Positions 23,206 to 40,552 of a stretch of DNA of 64,000 bases are shown here, in pieces; positions within the stretch are counted from its first letter, which is position 1; each line of letters opens with the position of its first letter. Source of the DNA: Anomaloglossus baeobatrachus (taxonomy: Eukaryota > Chordata > Amphibia > Anura > Aromobatidae); NCBI RefSeq assembly GCF_048569485.1, contig NC_134353.1, positions 705,404,841 to 705,468,840 on the forward strand, in the 5' to 3' direction. A model generated the notes under the pieces. The model saw only the letters and a list, made by a program, of their open reading frames with translations. It did no database searches and was not told where the DNA came from. The position numbers and the translations under genes were made by a program.

Positions 23206-24659
23206 ATGGGAAAGACAAAGGAGCATTCCAAGGCTATCAGAGACAAGATCGTGGAGGGTCACAAGGCTGGCAAGGGGTACAAAACCCTTTCCAAGGAGTT
23301 GGGCCTACCTGTCTCCACTGTTGGGAGCATCATCCGGAAGTGGAAGGCTTATGGAACTACTGTTAGGGTATGTACGCACGTTGCTTTTTACCTGCTTTTT
23401 ACCTGCTTTTTTGCTGCTTTTTCTTCTGCGCTGTTTAATGCCAAAATGGATGTGTTCTTCTATTCAAGCAAAGTCTATGGGAATTTGGGTTTCTTGTTCA
23501 CACTATGTTGTTCAAAATGCTGCCTTTTTGTGGCAGAACTTTGGTCAGAAACTCAGCTTTGCAGTGCAAAACCCAAATGGCAAAAACAATTGACATGTTG
23601 CTTCTTTGAAAAGCTGAGTTTTTGACCAAAGTTCTGCCACAAAAAGGCAGCATTTTGAACAACATAGTGTGAACAAGAAACCCAAATTCCCATAGACTTT
23701 GCTTGAATAGAAGAACACATCCATTTTGGCATTAAACAGCGCAGAAGAAAAAGCAGCAAAAAAGCAGGTAAAAAGCAACGTGCGCACATACCCTTCGCCT
23801 TCCACGGTCTGGACAGCCTTTGAAAGTTTCCACCCGTGCCGAGGCCAGGCTTGTCCGAAGAGTCACGGCTAACCCAAGGACAACAAGGAAGGAGCTACGG
23901 GAAGATCTCATGGCAGTGGGGACATTGGTTTCAGTCAATACCATAAGTAACGTACTCCACCGCAATGGTCTCCGTTCCAGACGAGCCCGTAAGGTACCTT
24001 TACTTTCAAAGCGTCATGTCAAGGCTCGTCTACAGTTTGCTCATGATCACTTGGAGGACTCTGAGACAGACTGGTTCAAGGTTCTCTGGTCTGATGAGAC
24101 CAAGATCGAGATCTTTGGTGCCAACCACGCACGTGACGTTTGGAGACTGGATGGCACTGCATACGACCCCAAGAATACCATCAGTACAGTCAAGCATGGT
24201 GGTGGCAGCATCATGCTGTGGGGCTGTTTCTCAGCCAAGGGGCCTGGCCATCTGGTCCGCATCCATGGGAAGATGGATAGCACGGCCTTTCTGGAGATTT
24301 TGGCCAAGAACCTCCGCTCCTCCATCAAGGATCTTAAGATGGGTCGTCATTTCATCTTCCAACAAGACAACGACCCAAAGCACACAGCCCAGAAAACCAA
24401 GGCCTGGTTCAAGAGGGAAAAAATCAAGGTGTTGCAGTGGCCTAGTCAGTCTCCTGACCTTAACCCAATTGAAAACTTGTGGAAGGAGCTCAAGATTAAA
24501 GTCCACATGAGACACCCAAAGAACCTAGATAACTTGGAGAAGATCTGCATGGAGGAGTGGGCCAAGATAACTCCAGAGACCTGTGCCGGCCTGATCAGGT
24601 CTTATAAAAGACGATTATTAGCTGTAATTGCAAACAAGTGTTATTCCACAAAATATTAA
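23206..24659 (+). pseudogene. Tc1 transposase, interrupted by a MITE
   Basis: Coding segments are 23206-23365 and 23797-24659, split by a 428-bp MITE. Both lie in one frame if the MITE and one TTA copy are ignored, and together total about 340 codons, the usual Tc1 length. The first segment (MGKTKEHSKAIRDKIVEGH) starts the DNA-binding part with two helix-turn-helix regions. The second carries the DD34E catalytic triad: [17 protein letters not shown] and SPDLNPIENLW, with 34 residues between the second D and the E. Apart from the insertion I see no other break, so this copy was probably active not long before the MITE landed. Confidence 0.88.
23366..23793. mobile_element. Foldback MITE inside Tc1 F (GTGCGCAC family)
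   Basis: A long palindrome with ends GGGTATGTACGCACGTTGC and GCAACGTGCGCACATACCC. Flanks are TTA (23363-23365) and TTC (23794-23796). The known Tc1 reading across the site proves a 3-bp target duplication with one later change. Confidence 0.88.
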
Positions 24660-24978
24660 ACCTAGGGGTTGAATAATAATTGACCCACACTTTTATGTTG
24701 AAAATTTATTAAAATTTAACTGAGCAACATAACTTGTTGGTTTGTAAGATTTATGCATCTGTTAATAAATCCTGCTCTTGTTTGAAGTTTGCAGCCTCTA
24801 ACTTATTTGCATCTTATCAAACCTGCTAAATCTGCAGGGGGTTGAATACTACTTGTAGGCACTGTATACTCTTTGTCCTTCTGTTTGTCTATATGTCCTT
24901 ATGAGTAGTGCTGCTTGAGTGGGTGGTTCATGGTGACCACCTCTCAGCAAACTTAAATTGGTTTCAATGCTGAAATAT

Positions 24979-26340
24979 GGGCAGCACAGTGGCTCAGTGG
25001 TTAGTGTGACGCCCTGGACAAGCCAGGTAGTCACAGATAGCGCCCCGCACAACACCAGTCTTTCACTAGGCAACACCAGCCAAACCATAAACCCTAGTCA
25101 CCTCCCTCAGTGTTTGATGGACACACCAGGGGGGGCGGAGCCAGGCAGTTGGCCACACCCTCCGAGGAGTTCTGAGGGCCTGAGGCAGGAAACACAGTGA
25201 GTTGTCAGTTCAGTAGTAGACAGATCAGTTTGAGAGTGCAGTGGAGGAGGACAGGCCTGTGTGACAGGCCTGTAACAAACTAACAGGTGCCAGGATTGGA
25301 GCCCGGGCACCTTTGGCTAGGAGGCAAACGGTGGCCTTAGCCTGCAGGAGCCGGGAAGATGGCTCGGTGGAACCGTGGTGGACTGGGACAGGGTAGTGGC
25401 CCACCGGTACCGACCCGGGGAACTGACTGGAAACCGGAGCACACAGGGGGGTACTCAGACCCTGAAACGAGGTCCAGAATCCACTGGACTGAGTTAATTA
25501 ACTGATTGAGGTCTGGACTATAGGTCCTTTCCCACCCAAATCCCGACTGGGGATAGAAAGCCACCGCACAGGCAGAGAGATCCCACGGGCTAGCGTCTGC
25601 AGGCAAAAGGGCTCTCCCGACATACATACAGCCGGGGAGCGGACTCCAATCGCTGAAACGCAGGCAGTCTACACATACACTACACGGTGCAGGAGAAAGG
25701 CAAAGACCTCCGAACCGGGTGGGGGACCAGACGCAGCTGGCTGCAGGCACCGACCACCATCAACTTTGTTTACCAGAGACTTGTGTGTGTCAATAACAGT
25801 GAGTACAAGCCATCCGGCTACCACTCCTGCCCACGGAGGGGTTAACACCTTGCTGCATCACCATCTGCCCTGGGTGCCCAGTAACCGCAGCGGTGGTGTC
25901 CACCTTCACCACAACCCGTGGGTGGCATCACGAACTTAAACACGGCTCCGGCCGTACACCTACCTACCACCCCTCCTAAGTAGCGCCAGCACCCTTCCAG
26001 AGCGAAGTGACCCCAGGTCCGGAGATGCTCGAGCCACCCACCAACAAGCCCGGATACGAGCGGCTCGGCGGCAGCCGAGCGCGGGGCGGCACATTAGCAC
26101 TGCAGTCTTGCAGCGCTGGGGTCCTGGGTTCAAATCCCACCAAGGACTATATCTGCAAGGAGTTTGTATGTTCTCCCCGTGTTTGTGTGGGTTTCCTCCG
26201 GGTACTCCAGTTTCCTCCCACACTCCAAAAGACATATAGATAGGGACTCTAGATTGTGAGCCCCAATGGAGACAGTGTTTTTTATGTATGTAAAGCGCTG
26301 TGGAATTAATAGCGCTATATAAATTAAAAAAATTATTATA
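24979..26340 (+). mobile_element. V-SINE, split by a solo LTR
   Basis: A tRNA-derived head (GCAGCACAGTGGCTCAGTGG, then GGTTCAAATCCCACC as B box at about 26129) is followed by the V-SINE central domain (TGTGGGTTTCCTCCGGGTAC, GTTTCCTCCCACACTCC) and a tail with GCGCTATATAAATT. The head is cut at 25004 and resumes at 26094. The SINE head is not a functional tRNA gene. Confidence 0.85.
25005..26093 (-). mobile_element. Solo LTR inside the V-SINE (fossil)
   Basis: A 1089-bp segment runs TGTGACGCCC ... GGGCGGCACA with a 4-bp duplication TTAG (25001-25004 and 26094-26097). It lies in the opposite orientation to the related LTR at 19507-20562. No internal region remains. Confidence 0.75.
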
Positions 26341-26614
26341 TTAATTAATTTTGAGAATTTTGTATCAAATAATAATAATGTGCTGTTGCTTAATGGCTGC
26401 AATTCAAGGGATTATCAGGGACTTTTCTATATTTTTTATTAAGGGGCTAAGAATGTCCAGACGTGGAGTCGCTGACTACCCTCCTGTTCTGCCCGGCGCT
26501 GATCTGTGCTGCGATCACGGACGGCTCCTGCCTATGATCCGTCACCTTCATTACACCTCACTGTGGAGAGAGGGTAATGCTTCTCATGATTTCAGCAGAC
26601 ATGCAGAACAGTAA

Positions 26615-27142
26615 GGCTAGGTTCACATTTCCGTTAAAATGTATCAGTCACAATCCGCGGCTATGGTTAACAACGCAATCCATTTAGCGGATTCCGTTGT
26701 GTCCCATAGACTTGTATTAGTGGCGGATTGCGACTGATTACATTGAGTTGCATCCGCTTCCCTGCGGTTAGTCGTTTTTGGACCGACCGCAGGGCGGGAA
26801 CAACGCAGAATGTAACATTTTTCCGGCCGTCAAAATTAACGCACCGCGCAGGAATCAGTCGCCATCTGTCAAGCTTGTAATGTATGTCTATGGTGCTGGA
26901 TTCCGTCATGCTCTACCGAGCATGCCCAGCATGTTTGGCACACCCACTGGGCTGTCCCAAACACAAACGGATTATGACTGATCTGTCAAAACACGGACGC
27001 GACGGATCAGTTTTTTCACAGGATTCCTGGGAAAGGAATCCTGTGAAAAACACATCCGTTGCATCAGTTGACATTTAAAAAACGACTGACCCGTTGCTGA
27101 CAGACCTGACGGATTTAAAACAACGGAAATGTGAACCTAGCC
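26615..27142. mobile_element. Foldback MITE (GGCTAGGTTCACA family), copy 1
   Basis: The ends GGCTAGGTTCACATTTCCG and CGGAAATGTGAACCTAGCC are perfect inverses, flanked by TAA (26612-26614 and 27143-27145). Confidence 0.88.
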
Positions 27143-27212
27143 TAAGTCGCCCGTATTCACTAATTCTTCCCATTAACCAAAAGCACAGTATTATTGCAGA
27201 TATTGTATCTAT

Positions 27213-27810
27213 GGCTAAGTTCACACATCCTGTGTTTTGCATCAGTCACAATCCGTAGCCTTGAGGAATTACGGAATCCTGCAAAATATTTTGCAGGAAT
27301 CCTGTATTTCCCCATAGACTTCTATTAGTGACGGATTGCGACTGATGACCCTGCGTTGCATCCGCTGCGTCGCGGTCCGTCGTTTTTGACTGACTGCCGA
27401 GCGGGGAGCAACGCAGAATGTAACGTTTTTCGGGCCGTCAAAATTAACGCGCCGCGCAGGAATCCGTCGCCATCCGTCAAGCTTGTAATGCATGTCTATG
27501 GTGCTGGATTCCGTCGTAATCCGTCTTACAACGGAATCCAGCGCAGGATTCCGTCATGCTCTACTGAGCATGCCCAGCATGCTTGGCACGCCCACTGGGC
27601 TGTCCCAAACACAGACGGATCATGACTGATCCGTCAAAAAACGGACGCACAGCGGATGTAACGGACGCAACTGATCCGTTTTTTCACAGGATTCCTGTGA
27701 AAGGAATCCTGTGAAAAACACATCAGTTGCATCAGTTGACATCTTGAAAATGACTGATCCGTTGCTGACGGACCTGACGGATTGAAAACACAGGATGTGT
27801 GAACTTAGCC
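27213..27810. mobile_element. Foldback MITE (GGCTAAGTTCACA family), copy 2
   Basis: The ends GGCTAAGTTCACACATCCTG and CAGGATGTGTGAACTTAGCC are perfect inverses. The right flank is TAA and the left is TAT. It abuts copy 3 and shares its TAA. Confidence 0.88.
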
Positions 27811-28825
27811 TAAGGCTAAGTTCACACTTCCGTTGTTTTGCATCAGTCACAATCCGTAGCCTTGAGGAATTACGGTATCCTGCAAAATATTTTGCAGGAA
27901 TCCTGTTTTTCCCCATAGGCTTCTATTAGTGACGGATTGTGACTGATGATGCTGCGTTGCATCCGCTGCGTCGCGGTCAGTCGTTTTTTAACTGACCGCC
28001 GGGCGGGAGCAACGCAGCATGTAACGTTTTTTGAGCAGCGCGATCCGTAGGATTTCGCTGCGCATGTGCTCTCTGGCTCCCCGCCCCCGTAACCAGGATA
28101 AACATCGGGTAACCAAGCAATGCGCTTTGGTTAGTTACCCGATATTTACAGTGGTTACGGGTGCAGGGAGCCCGCGCTAAGCTGGTATCCAAGATAAATA
28201 TCGGGTAACCAAGCAAAAAGTGCTTTGCTTTTACCCAATATTTACCCTGGATACAGTGTGCAAGGAGGCCGACACTTCACCACTCGCCTCCGCCCCCTCC
28301 CGCACTCCGCATGTGTACACACACACTCACACTCACACACACACTCACTTGTCCCCAGCCCTGCAGTCCCCGCAGCACTGACGTCCTCAGCTCCACGGCT
28401 CCGCCCCCTCGCGCTCCTCCTCCTCCCGCACTCCGCATGTACACACGCATGTAGACACACACACACACACATATACACAGGGCTGTATTTTGCCTTCGTG
28501 CTGCCCTAGGCACTTTAAGTGGTCGCGCCCCTTAGTGACAACGTAACACGTTTTCGCACACGACATCTGATTAAGGCAGATCTACTCTGTAAAACACTTG
28601 AAAAAGTATCAATGAGAAACAAAGGGCACTAACCCCCCCAATGGGGATCACCACAGGCACATCAAAACATAGCATGAGTATAAAATATTCCCACCAAACC
28701 GTCCCCACTTATATACTGTGACTGTCACACTGCCCCTAATAAACTACACACTGCCCTCCCTTATAAATTATACCCACCACACCTTCCTCAATTATGAAAT
28801 ATGATCTGCACATTGACCTCACATC

Positions 28826-30405
28826 ATGCTTCCCCCTCCTCACAATGTCCCATGCATGCTGCCCCCTCCTCACAGTGTCCCATGCATGCTGCCCCCTCCT
28901 CACAATGTCCCATGCATGCTGCCCCCTCCTCACAATGTCCCATGCTTGCTGCCCCCTCCTCCCAATGTCCCATGCATGCTGCCCCTTCCTCACAATGTCC
29001 CATGCATGCTGCCCCCTCCTCACAATGTCCCATGCATGCTGCCCCCTCCTCACAGTGTCCCATGCATGTTTCCCCCTCCTCACAATGTCCCATGCATGCT
29101 GCCCCCTCCTCACAATGTCCCATGCTTGCTGCCCCCTCCTCACAATGTCCCATGCATGCTTCCCCCTCCTCACAGTGTCGCATGCATGCTGCCCCTTCCT
29201 CACAATGTCCCATGCATGCTGCCCCCTCCTCACAATGTCCCATGCATGCTGCCCCCTCCTCCCAATGTCCCATGCATGCTGCACTTCCTCACAATGTCTC
29301 ATGCATGCTGCCCCCTCCTCACAATGTCCCATGCTTGCTGCCCCCTCCTCCCAATGTCCCATGCATGCTGCCCCTTCCTCACAGTGTCCCATGCATGCTG
29401 CCCCCTCCTCACAATGTCCCATGCATGCTGCCCCCTCCTCACAGTGTCCCATGCATGCTGCCCCCTCCTCACAATGTCCCATGCATGCTGCCCCCTCCTC
29501 ACAGTGTCCCATGCATGCTGCCCCCTCCTCACAATGTCTCATGCATGCTGTCCGCTCCTCACAATGTCCCATGCATTCTGCCCCCTCCTCCCAATGTCCC
29601 ATGCATGCTGCCCCCTCCTCACAGTGTCCCATGCATGCTTCCCCCTCCTCACAATGTCCCATGCATGCTGCCCCCTCCTCACAATGTCCCATGCATGCTG
29701 CCCCCTCCTCACAGTGTCCCATGCATGCTGCTCCCTCCTCACAATGTCCCATGCATGATGTCCCCCTCACAATGTCCCATGCATGTTGCCCCTCCTCCCA
29801 ATGTCCCATGCATGCTGCTCCCTCCTCACAGTTTCCCATGCATGCTGCCCCCTCCTCACAATGTCCCATGCGTGGTGCCCCCTCCTCACAATGTTCCATG
29901 CATGCTGCCCCCTCCTCACAATGTCCCATGCATGCTTCCCCCTCCTCACAATGTCCCATGCATGCTTCCCCGTCCTCACAATGTCCCATGCATGCTGCCC
30001 CTTCCTCACAATGTCCCATGCATGCTGCCCCCTCCTCACAATGTCCCATGCATGCTTCCCCCTCCTCACAGTGTCGCATGCATGCTGCCCCCTCCTCACA
30101 GTGTCCCATGCATGCTGCCCCCTCCTCAGTGTCCCATGCGTGCTGCCCCCTCCTCACAATGTCCCATGCATGCTGCTCCCTCCTCACAGTTTCCCATGTA
30201 TGCTGTTCCCTCCTCACAATGTCCCATGCATGCTGCCCCCTCCTCACAATGTCCCATGCATGCTGCCCCCTCCTCACAATGTCCCATGCATGCTGCCCCC
30301 TCCTCACAGTCTCCCATGCATGCTGCTCCCTCCTCACAGTTTCCCATGCATGCTGTTCCCTCCTCACAATGTCCCATGCATGCTGCCCCTCTCCATGAGC
30401 TCCTA
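28826..30405. repeat. 30-bp minisatellite, about 52 copies
   Basis: The unit contains CCTCCTCACAATGTCCCATG followed by CATGCTGCCC. Because the period is a multiple of three, frames stay open on both strands (534 and 542 codons on plus, 571 on minus). There is no start context, splicing or conserved domain, so they are not called as genes. Confidence 0.95.
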
Positions 30406-30495
30406 ATGCTGCCTTCCTCTTTTTTATAATGACACCTCCATGCTGCCCCACTCATCCTAAGACCACCACACTAACGCTTATGCTGAGACACCCCT

Positions 30496-30498
<3 letters not shown>

Positions 30499-30542
<44 letters not shown>
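30499..30542. repeat. (CA)n microsatellite
   Basis: About 22 CA dinucleotides between two minisatellite blocks. Confidence 0.95.
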
Positions 30543-30544
<2 letters not shown>

Positions 30545-30769
30545 CCCCACTCTTGATATTGACTCCCCTACATTGCTCCACTCCATACTGAGCCCACACA
30601 TGCCGGCCCTATTCCATAATGAGCTCCCAATGCTGCCCCCCTCTCATTCTGAGTCCTTACACTCCCCCGCCATCGATTTTGTCATTGCACTATCCCTCAA
30701 CCCTTGTCCTCTGTCTCTAGGATTGGCCCCTCTCTCCCATTCCCCCAGCAGCCGCTCTCCCCCGCCTTC

Positions 30770-31460
30770 ACCAGCAGCCTCTCCCCCAGCATCAGCCTCT
30801 CTCCCCCCAGCCCCCCCGGCATCAACCTCTCTCCCCCCAGCATCACCCAGCTTCAGCCTCTCTCCCCCCAGCCTCCCCCAGCTTCAGCCTCTCTCCCCCA
30901 GCTTCCCCCAGCATCAGCCTCTCTCCCCCAGCATCAGCCTCTCTCCCCCAGATTCCCCCAGCATCAGCCTCTCTCCCCCAGATTCCCCCAGCATCAGCCT
31001 CTCTCCCCCAGCTTCCCGCAGCACCAGCCTCTCTCCCCCAGCTTCCCCCAGCATCAGCCTCTCTGCCCCCAGCATCAGCCTCTCTGCCCCCAGCCTCCCC
31101 CAGCATCAGCCTCACTCCTCCCAGCCTCCCCCAGCATCAGCCCCCCCAGCATCAGCCTCCACCCTCCCAGCCTCCCCCAGCATCAGCCTTCCCCCTCCCA
31201 GCCTCCCCCCTCACAGCCTCTCCCAGTATCAGCCTCCCCCAGCATCAGCCTCTCTCCCCCCAGCCTACCCAGCATCAACCTCTCTCCCCCCAGCGTCACC
31301 CAGCTTCAGCCTCTCTCCCCCCAGCCTCCCCCCATCCCAGCCTTCCGCAACATCAGCCTCCCCCCTCCCAGCCTCCCCCAGCATCATACTCTCTCCTCCC
31401 AGCCTCCCCCAGTATCAGCTTCTCTTCCCGCAAGTCTCCCCCAGTATCAGCCTCTCTCCT
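30770..31460. repeat. Second minisatellite, CCCCAGCATCAGCCTCTCTC type
   Basis: Irregular units of about 20-33 bp, C-rich on the plus strand, many sharing CAGCATCAGCCTCTCTCCCC. Proline/serine-rich open frames over it (388 and 315 codons) are repeat artefacts. Confidence 0.88.
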
Positions 31461-31849
31461 CCCACCCCATACGCAGATCTCCAGTCTGCATTAGAGACAC
31501 CCCCCACGCTCCTTATGAATCTTCAGCTCTGCGAGCACTTACCAGCTCCAGGGCCCGCCGTCATCTTCCTGGCTCACGTGAGTATCCTCTTCTGACACCG
31601 GCTTCCATCGCGGCGTCCACTGCGGCGTCCTGCTGTGAGCTCTGCATGTGAAATCCATACAGCATTGGACGCAGCACAGAGGAAGGAGCTGATTGGCGTG
31701 CCTGTGACCCCGGAAGTGCAGGCGCCGGCAGTTCCGGGGTCAATCAGCTCTCTGTGCCCGGCCGCTGCAGTTTGTCTGCATTCACGTCTTAATTGACGTG
31801 GATACAAATAAATAAAGGTGCGCCTCTCCCCCCTCCCCCCTCCGAAAAT

Positions 31850-31910
31850 ACAACGGATTTAATGAATGTGTAAAAAAAAAAAAAAAAATTTTTTTTTTTT
31901 TTTTTTTACT
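31850..31910. repeat. A-run/T-run inverted pair
   Basis: About 16 A are followed by about 19 T (31873-31908), a simple foldback. Confidence 0.8.
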
Positions 31911-32545
31911 GCTAGAAGGTGCCGCCCCCTGCATCCTGCCGCCCTAGGCACGGGACCACGGGTGCCTAATGGTAAATACGGCCCTGCATATACACACATA
32001 CCGTACTCACTCACCTGTCCCCAGCCATGCAGACCGCGGCACTGACGTCCTCAGCTCCGCCCCCTGAACTCCGCCCCCCCGAACTCTGCCCCCGCACACA
32101 ACGGAGTCCGACAAAGAAATTCTTTTCTTTGTCACCGTTGTCATCCGTTGTACAACGCATCAGTCACATGCGTCAAGCAACGCATGTGACTGATGCAAAA
32201 CAACGGAAGTGTGAACTTAGCCTAATAGAGTGGATCTGTCAAAGTCTGCAGTATTGTACATGGCACAGATTTAAGTGACAGATCTGCTTTAAAACAGAAT
32301 TTTGTGGTTTAAAATATTCTAGTTTAAACGAAACACGGCCAAATTTGCATTTATATTTTAATTTACTACTTAGAAATAAATCTATGTATATTTGTTTAAT
32401 TATTGTTTCTAAAACAATGATCAGCATTGCTGACTATGGCTATGGCCAATAAACTTGCCGTGGACCGCTTTGCGCGCTGCAAATTTTGTCCCTCTTTAAA
32501 TGTTGGCAGGTATGAGCTATAAACAGCATACATCCAGAGTTATAG

Positions 32546-32936
32546 GGTCCTTTACACACTGCGACATCGCTAGCGATCTCATTAGCGATGTAACACACCA
32601 GATCGCACATACGATTTGCAGAGATCGCACATGTGACCGGCGCTTTAAGGGAAAAAAAAAATTATGACCTATGTGCGATTTGGTGTGTTATATCGCTAAT
32701 GAAACTGCTAGCAATGTTGCAGCTTGTAAAGGGTACTTTATACACTGTGACATCGCTAGCAATCTCATCAGCGATGTGAAGTTCTAGATAGCAAGTGCGA
32801 TCTTACAAGAGCGCACATAGGTCATTTTACGCATGTAAATGCGTAATCGCACTCGATTGATCGCACTTGCGATCTAAAATTTCACATCGCTAATGAGATC
32901 GCTAGCGATGTTGCAGTGTGTAAAGTACCCTTTAAG
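32546..32936. mobile_element. Two tandem foldback MITEs (CTTTACACNCTGCGAC family)
   Basis: The first runs about 32546-32730 and the second about 32733-32936. Both have arms GACATCGCTAGC/GCTAGCGATGTTGCAG and GTGTAAAG ends. They are homologous to 10826-11035 and 53925-54114. They sit just upstream of C22orf39. Confidence 0.75.
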
Positions 32937-33089
32937 CATCTTTTATTTTACAGCAGATAATGTCGCTCATGTGATTGCTGCACACAAGGCTAGTAGCATA
33001 CCCAACTCTGACTCCTCCCATCATGTGACTGATCACATGGTCTCGTGACATCATGAAAGGTCCTGTACCGTGTAGTACGTACATGTGGC

Positions 33090-38784
<5,695 letters not shown>

Positions 38785-38859
38785 AATTATGGCGCTACCT
38801 ATTTGGACTTAAACTTTTTTTTTTTTTTTTCCTGTGAAAACATCTGTGTGATGAGTAAA

Positions 38860-38865
38860 AATAAA
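38860..38865 (+). terminator. Likely C22orf39 poly(A) signal
   Basis: AATAAA lies 76 bases after the stop codon, the first canonical hexamer downstream. Confidence 0.6.
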
Positions 38866-40552
38866 AAAGATAACTGTCCTGACTCATCATTTGTAGTCTT
38901 TTTATCAAAGCCTGACTGTCGTTTTAATTTTTATTCTATAAATCAATAGTACACATGAAAATCAACTTTGTAATACATCTTATTAGACAAATTATTACTT
39001 CTTCCTCCTCTTGGAGTGATTATTTTATTTACTTATTTATTTTAAGTTTAAAAATTGTTAATGTCTGTGGCATATCTGCTGTCAGTGTCTAAAGATTTTA
39101 TATTACTAAGATATGACAGTTGGTGTTTATAAGATTATATGCAGAGAGGAGGAAGGAGGCGGAGCTCTGCCTCTAACTCCTCCCTCCTACAATAGAATCT
39201 CATCAGCACCAACTGCCATGTCTTATCTCAGTAATGGGAAAGTCTTCACTGAATACAGATATTAATCGGGAATTGAGAATTGTGAGATCAGTCCTGGAGG
39301 AGAAAGAAGCAAATTTGTCTAAGATACATTACAAAGTTGCTAATTTTTTATGTGTATTATCGATTCATGAAATAAAAAATTAAAGTGGTGGTTATGCTTT
39401 AACCCCTTCACGATATCCACCGTACATGTACGGCTCATAGCAGAAGCTGGTGTATTGGGAAGGCTCATGCGGTGAGTTCGCCCCCATACCCAGCAGGTAA
39501 TGGCTGTATATTACAGCCAGGACCTGCCGCTAATAGAGGTTGAAGCGGAGCTCTGTCCGTGATTGTTAACCTGTTAAATCCTACTGATAGTGGGATTTAA
39601 CACATGCCAACATGGAGGTCATTCTAAGTGCCCATCGGCGCACATGTGACGTGATTGCGTGTCGCTGATGGGTTGCTATGAGAGCAGGGCGTCTGCTGAA
39701 GACCTGCGTGTGGTCGGGCTATAAAGTAGGCTGTGATTTCCGCTATATACAGCAATGTTATGGCACTGCTGTGTATAGCAGAAGCCATCAGATGATTGCA
39801 GGATATAGTTCCCTAAGGAATCTATTAAAAAGTGACAAGTTTAAAAAAAAAAAAGTTAAACCCCTTTTTTTGGTCCCATTAAAAATAAAGATTATAAAAT
39901 AATACATGTGATATTACCATGTTCAGAAAAGTCCCATCTATCAAAATATAAAAATGATTAACCCGATTGGTAAATAAAAACAAAAAAGAGCACCAAAATT
40001 ATTATTTTTTTTTTTTTTGTCTCTGCAATACCACAAAAAATATTGTAACAAACAATCAAAACGTCATATCTATCCCAACAAGATATCAATAAAAACGCCA
40101 TTACACGGCTCCATCGACGAAAAAAAAATCATTACGAGCCTCGTAAAAAGGCAACAACCCTCCCAATTTTTTTTTTTTTTTATTTCATCACTGAAATAAT
40201 AATAAAAAGTAGACATGTTTGGTATAATTGTATTGAGGAGGAGAATCGTATTTCGAGGTAGTTGTTGTTGTTTTTTTTTTTGTTTTGTTTTTTTTCTTTA
40301 CTCACAAAAGAATGCCGTAAAACCAATTTCGGGGGAGGGGGGGGTTTACACTTTCTCCACAGTTAGAATTTTATCCTCGTTTTCTAGTACACTATGTGGT
40401 AAAATGGTGTCATTCAAAAGTACATCATGTCCCAAAAGGAAACAATCTATGTGGACAGAAAAATAAAATATTATGGCTCTAAGAGCAGGGGAGGAAAAAT
40501 CTAAAACATAAAAAAATGAAAATTGACCTGTGCGCTGTGACTTCAGCATGTA
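38866..40552. other. Intergenic sequence with eroded repeats
   Basis: 39400-39830 begins AACCCCTTCACGATATCC and looks like a dispersed frog repeat. Around 39840-40300 are A- and T-runs. No gene was recognised. Confidence 0.35.

Larger units (their letters stand above)
22842..24864 (+). mobile_element. Tc1-like DNA transposon F
   Basis: The terminal inverted repeats CAGTGCCTACAAGTAGTATT and AATACTACTTGTAGGCACTG are flanked by duplicated TA (22840-22841 and 24865-24866). The total is 2023 bp, or about 1.6 kb without the MITE at 23366-23793. It encodes a Tc1 transposase. Confidence 0.94.
22485..24889. mobile_element. MITE split by a Tc1-like element
   Basis: The left arm (22485-22530, GGACAAAGAGTATATGTGC) and the right arm (22805-22841 continued at 24865-24889) are inverted copies once the Tc1 insertion is set aside. 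The original junction CACATATACTC is split at its TA. Confidence 0.72.
28478..31986. mobile_element. Non-autonomous hAT-like element filled with minisatellites
   Basis: The ends CAGGGCTGTATTT and AAATACGGCCCTG are inverted, with a perfect 8-bp duplication CATATACA (28470-28477 and 31987-31994). Subterminal GCCCTAGGCAC blocks are also inverted. The 8-bp target and CAGGG ends fit the hAT superfamily. No transposase is seen. Most of its 3.5 kb is tandem repeat. Confidence 0.88.
27814..32222. mobile_element. Foldback MITE (GGCTAAGTTCACA family), copy 3, carrying a hAT-like insertion
   Basis: The ends GGCTAAGTTCACACTTCCG and CGGAAGTGTGAACTTAGCC are flanked by TAA (27811-27813 and 32223-32225). 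The interior holds the twin-hairpin cassette (28087-28256) and, between 28478 and 31986, a separate hAT-like element. It is about 0.9 kb without that insertion. Confidence 0.85.

Noticed and set aside
26094-26160. tRNA gene
   Set aside because: The B-box-like GGTTCAAATCC is the head of a V-SINE. No cloverleaf or acceptor stem is formed.
28826-30405. CRISPR-like array
   Set aside because: Units are contiguous with no unique spacers, and the host is a vertebrate.
28736-30455. Very long open frames on both strands (534-571 codons) over the 30-bp array
   Set aside because: A 30-bp period keeps any stop-free frame open. Peptides are pure unit repeats with no domain, and they lie inside a non-autonomous hAT element.
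30429-31651. Pro/Ser-rich frames of 315 and 388 codons
   Set aside because: They follow the second minisatellite and a CA run. No start context or homologue was recognised.
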